In this document: one piece after another, positions 55,114-64,000 of the stretch
Numbering within the stretch: position 1 is the stretch's first letter
Layout of the letters: each line of letters starts with the position of its first letter
NCBI GenBank assembly: GCA_029582265.1
Contig: CM055817.1
Location: 28,390,258 to 28,454,257, forward strand
DNA from: Zoroaster sp. YZ-2022
Taxonomy: Eukaryota > Echinodermata > Asteroidea > Forcipulatida > Zoroasteridae
Direction: 5' to 3'
DNA: 64,000 bases
The notes under the pieces: generated by a model
Seen by the model: only the letters and a program-made list of their open reading frames with translations
What the model was told of the DNA's origin: nothing
The model's database searches: none
Program-made: the position numbers and the translations under genes

Positions 55114-55406
55114 TTAAGAAGGGTGTATATTTAACACTGCACGGTACCATCCTTTCTCTATGACTGTACATATGACTCTGCGTCAATCGCAACAAAGGCA
55201 TCCCGGACACCCTAAGAGTATGAGGACGGCTTTTCTACCTGAACAAAATTAGGGTTTTAGATTTGTTTGGTTGAGCTTTTTATTTTACTTTATGTACAAC
55301 ATACCTATGCGATCGATTCTCATCCAATCACAATTTGACATGTATACATTTAAATTAAAGGTTACTTTTTGTGATATTTATGGCTTTGCTTTATCTCTGT
55401 TTTCAG

Positions 55407-55514
55407 GTACGAAGTAATCTCTTGTTTAACACAAATGAAAGACGATGGGCTATTTAGGAATCTTGTTTGGTGTTCTTCTTACACGGGGTATCTTCATTCA
55501 GCTGGTGAATTCTG
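55407..55514 (+). CDS. Candidate first coding exon with signal peptide
   Basis: The exon is bounded by an acceptor (TTTTCAG, 55400-55406) and a donor (GTAAGA at 55515). From the ATG at 55445 it encodes MGYLGILFGVLLTRGIFIQL plus VNSG, a hydrophobic stretch like a signal peptide, then splices in phase 1. An earlier ATG at 55435 starts another frame (MKDDGLF...) that runs through the donor and would compete. No downstream exon was recognised, so the product is unknown. Confidence 0.3.
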
Positions 55515-55516
55515 GT

Positions 55517-55849
55517 AAGATATAAATGTAATACTTCAAATATGTCAGTTATTCAAAAAGAAGTTTTGGTCGAGCAGCAATAGTTAAAGATTTATCGCCC
55601 GTCATTTCGCTATTTTCACGGCAGCTTTAACTATTTTAACAGACATTTTATTTTTCATCAGAAAATTGTCATTTTACTAGATGAAGTGAATAAAAATGCT
55701 GTAAAATGACACATTTCTCAAAATAGTCGTGAAAAATATGGTTTTACAGAAAAAATGTATACCGAAAGTCATTTAAATAAATTTTAGTACGTTTTTGTTA
55801 CTGTTAAACCATGTTTCTCACGACCATTTTGTGAAATATATATTTGTAT
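55517..55849. other. Non-coding stretch, no gene seen
   Basis: It follows the candidate exon and is AT-rich, with no second exon recognisable. Confidence 0.4.
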
Positions 55850-56010
55850 GGTGGCTAAGAGAGGCCTCACAAATCAGGAAAGCGTTCATACCCTATGTGA
55901 AAAAGTCATTTAAAACACAGCACGGCAGTGATCCAGCAATTTTGGCTGCAATTAAAAATGCCGACGTGCGGGTCTGAGGCGACGCGCGCGGAGAACAGAA
56001 ACCGGAGACC
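55850..56010 (+). repeat. Dispersed repeat, copy 2
   Basis: It shares three blocks with 30180-30410 in the opposite orientation (GGCTAAGAGAGGCCTCACAA, CCCTATGTGAAAAAGTC, GAGGCGACGCGCGCGGAGA). The two copies are 25 kb apart. Confidence 0.7.
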
Positions 56011-56024
56011 GGTATACAAATTAG

Positions 56025-56025
56025 A

Positions 56026-56077
<52 letters not shown>
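56025..56077. repeat. (ATT)n microsatellite
   Basis: An uninterrupted run of about 17 ATT units directly after the dispersed repeat, which suggests it grew from the tail of that repeat. Confidence 0.95.
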
Positions 56078-56080
<3 letters not shown>

Positions 56081-56939
56081 GATAACACAACTAGACAAAT
56101 CTTCAGTGCTTAGAAACACGATACTTTTGCAGTCGGCAAACCCTTACCCATACCAACTGAAAATGTATTCTGGACCAACCCTTGTTCTAGTACCTTTGAT
56201 GCTTAATTTGCCGAATGAGGCTCTAAATGCCGACTGAGAAAAAAATATGGGGGGGGGGGGTGACTCACCCCACCGCACCCGCTCGCTACGACCCTGGTCA
56301 TGATTGTTTATCAGCAACAGACACAAACCAACATTTCATATAACCCACATACTAAGTTTTATATTTATAAATTAAAGACAAGCTTATATAACAATTTTCA
56401 TTGGCAATAAATATATAATACAAAATTTTATGGACATACGACTCGCACTTCTTCTTAAAGATTTGAAATATTCCCATCGAATATCTCAATCGAGCAGTTT
56501 TTGAAAAACGCCACTTTAATTATGACATCTCTTATCATTTGATCTCATGTGTCTATTATAAAGGACAGATGCACCCCTAAATATATTTACTCGTTTTGAA
56601 ACACTGCATCACAGAAAACTAATACCAGCATGCTGTCGCTGAGGTCTAGTTAATATTAATGATTGTGTGTATTGACAATTTGATTATTAAACAATCGATG
56701 TATAGATATGAGTGGTCAAAACAATTAAAAATCATTCCCAGTGTATATTTAAACAACTGGAATCAATTCGTCATAATAGGCATCTCTAAATAAATAATCC
56801 ATATAACAACAATTACCGTCTAATGCTTGAGAATAAGTTTTTTATGCAAGGTCGACGAAGAATATTAGTTAAAAAGGCAAACCCATTTTAGTCACTCATC
56901 ATAAACTTGTTATATTAAAGGTCAAACCACTAAATCTAT
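56078..56939. other. Non-coding stretch, no gene seen
   Basis: No recognisable features. A G tract lies at 56250-56260. Confidence 0.4.
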
Positions 56940-56945
56940 ATTGTG

Positions 56946-57946
56946 CAGGCATGAGAATCTTCCGGATTTTTCCGGACCTCCGGATTTTTCACCTCAAAAT
57001 ATGTGGTCTCCGAGTTCAGTGTGAATTTGATATAAAATTTGGGGGGTAAGTTGTATAGGGGTAAGCTCAGAAAACATGTGAAAAAAGTAAGTGAAAATTT
57101 AACTTTGTCACCCGATAAACTTAGTGTTTACAGCAGAAAATTGTATCCAGGAAAAGTGTTGTTTAATGTAGCGACCTATTTGATTGATGCCGCAGCCGGA
57201 TAAAAAAGGAAGAGTGTCTGACTACTCACTGTATTATGTGTACGTACGTGCCCGTGTTTTTCCCCTCTCTGAATGTTGACGTCACCGGAATACGCATGTA
57301 CGGAGAATTTGTTTTAACAAAGAAGTACATTATACAACGATTCGCTTTACACACAACGCGGGGCACTGCGCAAAAGAGTATTGATCACAACCAAATTCTC
57401 TCTACGTTCCATAGACTGTGATTAACGGTCCTACATGTATTTTGTGTGTGTGGTGCGCGTGATGTATGCACCATAGTGCTAGCGCTGGACGTAGAACCGA
57501 CTTACTATCAAGTCTATCTGCACACAGTCTTCGCGCGCGCGAGGTGAGCAGGAACTTTCTATGCGATCGAGTTTGCAGACGATATATATGGCGCTCAAAC
57601 TTACTTACGTTCAGCGTGGTTCCGCCGTGGATGTTAATGAAATCGACAAAACTATATTTTATTTATTGGACAGGTCATAATGTACACAAAATCTTGCCAA
57701 AATTACAGGAGATGTTAATGAAGTTAATTCCCAAAATAGCTATCCTTTAAGGATTTCATTTACCAAAATCCAAAAATTTCCCGGGATTATTTTTTTTAAA
57801 TTTTATTTTTAAAATCCAAATTACAAGAGATTTCAATGATAAAAATATCCAAAATAGCCATCCTATAAGGTTTTCATATACCAAAATCTAATATAAGCCT
57901 GGATTATTTTTTCCTTTTTTTTTGCAAAACTCCATTCTCATGCCTG
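56946..57946. mobile_element. 1-kb TIR element, unclassified
   Basis: The ends are CAGGCATGAGAATCTTCCGG and, on the complement, CAGGCATGAGAATGGAGTTT, with 13 identical bases. ATTGTG flanks both sides (56940-56945 and 57947-57952). Near the right end a ~130-bp segment is duplicated (about 57700-57790 and 57820-57910; TCCTTTAAGG/TCCTATAAGG, CATATACCAAAATC). No transposase frame was seen. CAG-type ends suggest hAT, but the duplication is 6 bp, not 8. Confidence 0.65.
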
Positions 57947-58419
57947 ATTGTGGTGCGGGTAGGGAACCTGGTGACTATTCAGTACTGGTGTTTTCTTAAC
58001 TTTTTCTCGACTGTAGATTGAAGCCTCAATATCACTTTAGTGTTACATAGAATGTTGAGTATTAAAATATATATCGCCCGTGTTTGGGCCGTTTTCATGG
58101 TAATGTTGAAATTGAACGAAAAAATCCGTGAAGTATGAGTACCAGTACAATAAAAACTCAAATTATTAACTAGAGCTTAAGTGTTTGTTAGAACAAACAC
58201 ACGGTGTTCGAGTCCACTTCCGGTTCAATCAAATTTTCAACGATGATGTAAATATTATATTGTGCAAGGGTTTGTCATCTTTTATAATAACTATCAATTT
58301 CATATTCAAAAGACATATCAATTTTGCGTTAGAATGTGTTGAATTTGAACTTACTGTTTGGACAGGAAGTAAAGGTCAGATTAGGTGGTTTGAAGGTCAT
58401 ATATGACCTCCTCATGATT

Positions 58420-60070
58420 ATGAAAAAATAACAAATTTGTCAACTTATACATCAAATTAAAGCTATGAGATATGACCTTTTAAAATTTGTAAAATCGTTA
58501 CTTCGTGTGCCACTAATTGGACCATTGGCAAAGCATTTATGATAAGTCATTTCACAAGAATTACAAGCTATTAATGTAAGGAATTCAATTGTGTTTTTTG
58601 TTTTCTAATATGTCATTTAGTTCTTGAGATATTGGCTGTTGAACTTGAAAAAGTTGTGAGATTTAAGCAATAAATTAGAAATTAACAAGTGTGACTTGGA
58701 ACACTTTTTTATTTTAAATATTGACACTAGCCCAACACATACTTGTCAAAAACCATGCTCGATGATAAATCAACATTAAAAATCACTCATATGAAAATAG
58801 TTTGACAGGGTTGTAGGCAGCCAGATCAACCTATTCAGCATTATTATGGGCATAAAGTCACAAAGTTTATTTAGCGTAGAAGGGGACTACATGTATAGTA
58901 ACTGGATTAAAATTGGCTGGGGGTTGCTTGTATGGATATCAGCTAATTAGCCTTTCATTAGAAAACAAGCTTATAACTACTACATGATAAAGTTGGAAGA
59001 AAGCTTGCATCCGTGCTTTCCATCTTCCCCTGCCCCCCACAAAAAGTAAATAATTCCCAATTCAAACAAAATTAAATGTAATTATATCCACTGGATCAAA
59101 TTTGATAATTGCTTGCCCTTTTCATTTTTTTATGGAAAAACCTTTCAATTCTAGATTTAAATGAAGCCAACATTGGTATTAAGTCTTGTATAAAAATTTA
59201 TTTAATTGATGGACTGCATGTTTTTATACTGAGAGTGATCTTTATTTATAATATACTTCACTTTCAGGTCAAGTTTATAAAAAAAAAATATAATGATAAA
59301 TTGACAATGATAGTGACACTGTAATCAAGCATCTCCTTATTGTGACATGCTTATAAATTGTCTTTGTTTTCACCTAATCTGCAAATAATTACAAAATAAT
59401 TTATAAAATTTGAAAACAAATTCTACATTGATTTTTACATTTTCAAGGTTGTACACATGATTGGCAAAATGTCTGTCCATACTACAGATTTACAACATAA
59501 AGATCAGATGCCATTTTGTACATAAATTGTTAGACACTGAAATAATCAAAGAGTTGTATGGGTGCTTGTAAATTGCTAATAAAACAATGAAATACATATT
59601 TATTTTAACTGTCTGTTGGGTTTCATGACTTGACTTTGTGGTTCCACATTTCCTCCCCACAATCAATTGAAACCACTTTGTTGACCTGTTTAACCTACTT
59701 GTAACCAATCTAGAAATGAGTGTACATGGTCTTACACATGCAACAAGTGAAATGACTTCAGTGTAAATGAACCCAACCATGATCCTTTGTTGACAAGAAA
59801 ACAGAAACAATCTGCATTTAAAATAAATGTACACTCTGTATGTACGATTTAGTGAGTTCAGAGTGGGTGACATTCAGGGGTTGTCAATGGAATCGGTAAT
59901 TTTGGAATAAAATGCCTTCCCCCTCCCCCCAAGTTCTTAGTGATGGCATGTACTGCCACTGGTGATGAACCAACACATTTGTTTTCTAAAATTCTTTGGT
60001 CTATCATTGCAGCACTATAGAATCCAAGAACTAGGGAAGGGAGGGGCAAACAGCAATACAAGTATAGGGG
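58420..60070. other. Helentron-like element body, no gene seen
   Basis: This part has no counterpart in the first element that I could see. The - frame at 59490-59873 has no recognisable domain. Confidence 0.4.
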
Positions 60071-62659
60071 GCCCTTATACTAGTGCTTTAATTGGGTGAT
60101 CTGGCAAAGGTATTCCAAGGCTGACACACCCATGCAATGAAGATTGGGGTATGTTTACTATGTTTATATGGCCCAACTGCCAGGATTCACTGTCGGCAAT
60201 ATACATTTTACTAGATCACCAACAGATATTGCTTAATAACTACATTTTGTGAGGATGTTTGGGTCCAGTCAAAATATAATAAGAATTCCTCAGTACTAAT
60301 TTTGTTCTAACATGTTAAAGAAATTCCTAGAAAGACCTAGATATGTCTTGAGGTCCTAAAATCAATTCTCTTGAGGGTAAAGACCGCCACAGATAGGATA
60401 AGTCCATATAAAATAATTTGAATCATACATTAACTCCTTTGATGAATGGATAAACTTCAAATGCTGGCCATTGGATCACAAAGTTACACAGACTCTGACA
60501 CACCTTGTAGCAGTAGCACAAATGGATACCGATGATCTGAAATATAAACTAATCATGTAAAACAATATTAAATGTTTTCAAAGAGGGACGAAGAATAATG
60601 GGTCATGCTAACAAAACACACATAACTTAGAATGCCCTCATATGTTATTATCAGGATGATGGATTGATGTAACTTCAGAAAACTTATGCAACTTTAGAAA
60701 AATGATCCCTTCAGAACAATGCCTTTAAGTTAGGGTTTTACAATGGAATAGAAAGTTACATGTGACGTCTTCCTTCCTCCATGATGTGACTGTTTCATTA
60801 TCTCAATAAATGTGCTGATATTTGTTTCTGGACTACTTTAGTGAGACAATTATGCTAGTATCAAGTAAACTGCAATGCATCCATCACCACACAAGACATA
60901 AGCACTACTAGTATTATGAGGAACTATAGACACTATAGTGTAGCTAAATTAACCGGATGTCAACCCGTACACATGCCAGTAAATATTCAGTAATAAATAT
61001 TTTTACGGGTCGAGTTGACCAAAATGAGTATGAGTTGGTAATAGTACGAGTTGGCACGCATACGAGTTGACCTGTTTTCACTGGGAAAGAATACAACATT
61101 GTGGATAAAGTTTAAAAAGAATTGCTTTTTGAAAATAAAAATCACAATCTTCAATGTAGGTTGGTGGGGTCATGTGAGTGGATCATAGGGCAGTCAGGAG
61201 GAATGCAATCATCCACACACACACACACACATTTACAATAATTGTACCACAGATTTATTGGTTACCTTGGGGCTTGTGTTTTAGATGCTTTCTAGGCTGT
61301 TGAACTGAATCTCACTGATGCCAGCCATTGCATCTAATTCCAATTACTCGGCATACTGGAGAGATAAAATACAAAATATAAATAAATGTTCAAATGATTC
61401 TGTGAAAAAATTAATTCTGAATGGGGAAAGGCCAATATGTATTACTCCAGTAAGAGAATGCCCTCTATAATTGGTGTACACATGTTGTCCACCAACACAC
61501 CTGCATGTTTATTTTCCAATTAAAACTCATATTAACTCATCCCTCTGCAGCTTTTTCTTCATTTACCGGTATTAGTTTTCTTTTTTTATGCAGGCTCTTC
61601 ATCTTTTTTTTATGTTATAAGACCTGACCTTTCTTTAAAGCATAGAGGAACAGACTTTTTATGCTTAATAATAACAAAACAACAAATGTAACCTAGCTCA
61701 GAAAAACAGGTGCCCCTATGACAATTGTGTGGCTACAACTAGCAGACTAATCAAGTAAAAGCATCTCTTTAGGTTGAGTTAGGGATATATTTCGCTGACA
61801 CGAAGAACATGCAGAATTGCAGAAGAGACAACAACACACGAACATGTATATATTTACATGGATTTGCATAGGCCTACATGTATATGTACTGTACATTATA
61901 TGTAGGCGAGTTACGATGCTCTTTTGACTTTGACTGCATGGCAGTTTTTAAACTTTTTTCTGGACAATAATCTATCCATGCTCAGTCATTATCCTTAGTT
62001 AAAATGCAAACTTAAAATCATGTAGGTACACTGCAAAAACAGCGAAAGAGTAGACTCAGTATAGTTTTTACGAAATCATGAAATAGATGCAGTACAACAG
62101 TTTCGTCCGTCACGAACCTCCATTGGATTGTGCATGCAATAATTATGTTTACGATAGGCCTACTTTACAAACGCACATTCTAGGCCAATAAACCTCTAAA
62201 TAATGTCTACTTACCTCTTAATAATGCAATTATATTTTCCTCTTTCTCGGTAACCCATTTTATTTTCTTGTATTTTGCTTTGGAGTTAATAAGAACGGCA
62301 AAATTCCTCAGTATTTTTTCATGTAAACGAGAATTAAATGGCCGCCGCTGAAAATGTTTTGCTTGTGATAAAATGTCACGTGATCACTGATACGCAATGT
62401 GATTGGAGATTGCCTCGACAGATTGCCTCAAAGTAGAAAGCCAGCTAGTCTACTCATTGCCACTGGATTGCATGAAATGACACAGGGCAATCTCCGAGCA
62501 ATCTCATTGCCAGCAACTTTATTGCCTGAAAATTGCCCGAAATTGCCCCGTGTGACAAGGCCTTTACGTTGTAGGCCAATATTAAACTCCGTATATTGCT
62601 GTGTGTACGTATTCTGTGCACACGCGATATGTCTATTCGTACATACAGGAATAGTAATT

Positions 62660-62970
62660 CAGCATATTGTTTCATAACCTTCCGGTTTCGACCGGAAGGA
62701 AAGGTCAGATTGGGGTCACGTCCAAAAAACGAAATGTGACATAGTTCAAGATCTTTAAGATGATAAAAAGATTGTGAAAATATCTTATATGGTTCATGAG
62801 ATATGATTTTTTGACATTTTGAAATTTTCAACTTCCGGTTTTGACCGGAAGGAAAGGTCAGATTGGGGTCACGTCTAAAAACGAAAAATTACATAATTCA
62901 AGATCTTTGAGATGATGCAAAGATTGTGAAAATATCTTTTGTGGTTCATGAGATATGATTTTTCGAAATA
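62660..62970. repeat. About 150-bp tandem repeat, 2 copies
   Basis: CTTCCGGTTT(C/T)GACCGGAAGG recurs at about 62680 and 62831, with AGATCTTTAAGATGAT/AGATCTTTGAGATGAT following. It has the same period and shared words as the array at 41540-42480. Confidence 0.85.
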
Positions 62971-63139
62971 TTAAACTTTGATTTAGCGTAATTCGACACC
63001 TGATGACGTAATCATGACGTCACAGAAAACGGTTTCGTCTGCTTGATATGTTCTGTTTATGTGTTAAGTTTGAAGGCTGTATATGCTTAGCAAGGATGCC
63101 TTTGTTACCGGACAGATCGCCACTGAGAAGAAGGAGAAG

Positions 63140-63252
63140 TAAAAAAAAAAAAAAAACAGTACAAAAACAATAGGTGTTCGCGCTGTGCGCTCGAACACCT
63201 AACAAAAACAGTACAAAAACAATAGGTGTTCGCGCTGCGCTCTCGAACACCT
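63140..63252 (-). repeat. Duplicated 5' hairpin of helentron-like element
   Basis: Two tandem copies of AGGTGTTCG...CGAACACCT followed by ATTGTTTTTGTACTGTTTTT lie at 63172-63200 and 63224-63252. Their 9-bp arms are perfect, and the loops are CGCTGTGCGC-like. Confidence 0.8.
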
Positions 63253-63963
63253 AAAAATGCTGGCCCACTGTTTTAATCCTCAGCTTCCACGAGGGCGTGT
63301 GTAGTCTTCTGATTGGCCAGCGCGGCTGTCAATCAGAATCAAGCGCGTTTTAAATATCGCTTTTATAAAGTTTCCGACATACGAATTTCATAATTGTTTA
63401 TTTGTTTAATAAGGATAATTTCAAAAACTAATTCGCTTTTAAATTATATTTTTGGGTCTCTTGAGCCAAACACGGGCGATATATCTTTAATGTGAAATGC
63501 AATGAGTGATGTCAAATATTAACCAACTCATTATAACTCTTATTAATTCTATCAAGCCTGATGTTTGCGTTCTTAAAACAGAGCAGTACAATGTCTGGTT
63601 GTTTAGATTGAAATTTACTTCAACTTATTGAAACTAGGGACAAATATTTAGCAAATTGTCACCGTAGTTAGAGTGAATCTCAATCTAACAATTTTAGAGA
63701 AATATAAATTGTCATATTATGTAAATACAGCTTGACATGAAACAATAACGAAACACAAACAGTCTGTTTGTTTAGATTTGTTTGAATTGGTGTGTGGACT
63801 ATGTCATTAGTACGGTAGGTCTAGCCATCAGTTTCTGATTAGTTGCGTGGGTGTCAATAGGTTTGAGATTCTTATTCTTAATGGTCATCATAATGTACAT
63901 TCACTGGCCATAAGTATTGCAACATCCCCAAAGTTCAGTTTGGAGAACTGTGTTACAATAGTC
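63253..63963. other. Non-coding stretch, no gene seen
   Basis: No feature was recognised. It contains GGGCGTGTGTAGTCTTCTGA and GCGCGG, a locally GC-richer patch near 63290-63340. Confidence 0.4.
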
Positions 63964-64000
63964 AGGTGTTCGGCATGTACCGAAACACCTATTGTTTTTG
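63964..64000 (+). mobile_element. Start of a third helentron-like element
   Basis: The terminal hairpin AGGTGTTCGG and CCGAAACACCT, followed by ATTGTTTTTG, matches the 5' ends at 35672 and 63252. The element continues beyond the window. Confidence 0.6.

Larger units (their letters stand above)
58170..63252 (-). mobile_element. Helentron-like element, second copy
   Basis: On the - strand the 3' end (58170) is CTAG preceded by TTAAGCT and the hairpin GTGTTTGTTCTAACAAACAC. The 5' end (63252) is AGGTGTTCGAGAGCGCAGCG with CGAACACCT. The body shares about 60075-61080 with the element at 35672-42534 in the opposite orientation (for example the site CCAATTTAATTGGGTGATCT region) and the segment near the 5' end with GTGACGTCATGATTA. 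No long ORF is present. The element is 5.1 kb. The 3' hairpin and CTAG match the first copy exactly, while internal sequence has diverged. Confidence 0.6.

Noticed and set aside
58170..63252. TIR transposon with a DDE transposase
   Set aside because: The two ends differ: one is an AGGTGTTCG hairpin and the other a GTGTTTGTT hairpin followed by CTAG. No fixed-length duplication or transposase was seen, so a helentron-like assignment fits better.

Overview
This is a eukaryotic nuclear window from an AT-rich, repeat-dense genome with canonical GT-AG introns. The mix of Penelope-like elements with hammerhead-type motifs, RTE and Jockey/CR1-type LINEs, many short TIR elements with TTAA or 8-bp target duplications, a RAG1/Transib-like transposon and helentron-like elements suggests a highly heterozygous marine invertebrate, perhaps an echinoderm, hemichordate or cephalochordate. 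That placement is an inference from repeat content and is weak.

Layout. Bases 185-12830 (left arm) recur in reverse complement at about 32050-52165 (right arm). Between them lie about 18 kb of unique sequence (12830-30973), a gap of exactly 500 N (30974-31473) and an 81-bp minisatellite. The arms are nearly identical except for presence/absence insertions and tandem-repeat length differences. That pattern looks like two alleles of one locus scaffolded head to head, more than a real 20-kb palindrome. From 52165 to the end the sequence is single copy apart from transposons.

Genes. The only conserved host gene recognised is the 3' half of DDX51, a DEAD-box RNA helicase of ribosome biogenesis. 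It has four exons on the + strand of the left arm (9111-13237) and three of the same exons on the - strand of the right arm. In the right arm the first of these exons is split by a 6.9-kb helentron-like insertion. The 5' half of DDX51 was not found. Two further single-exon candidates (5999-6258 and its right-arm copy; 55407-55514) are weak.

Mobile elements. The unique block holds, in order: a head-to-head pair of Penelope terminal units, a TTAA element, a frameshifted RTE LINE, a second TTAA element of 1.2 kb, a Penelope fragment, a near-complete but frameshifted Penelope element (21960-24300, 14-bp target duplication), and an internally deleted Ty3/Gypsy-like LTR element (24934-30168). A 2124-bp DNA transposon (25124-27247) sits inside the 5' LTR of the Gypsy element. 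Its ends begin with CACAGTG, the consensus heptamer of V(D)J recombination signals, followed by a 23-bp spacer and a CCAAAAT stretch, and it is flanked by a 5-bp CAGCG duplication. Its 296-codon ORF resembles the nonamer-binding region of RAG1 and stops where the first catalytic Asp motif would be expected. I consider it the most interesting object in the window.

The right arm and right flank hold two related helentron-like elements (35672-42534 and 58170-63252). Both have an AGGTGTTCG hairpin at one end, ~150-bp tandem repeats, and a GTGTTTGTT/AACAAACAC hairpin followed by CTAG at the other end. A LINE and a TTAA MITE are nested in the first.
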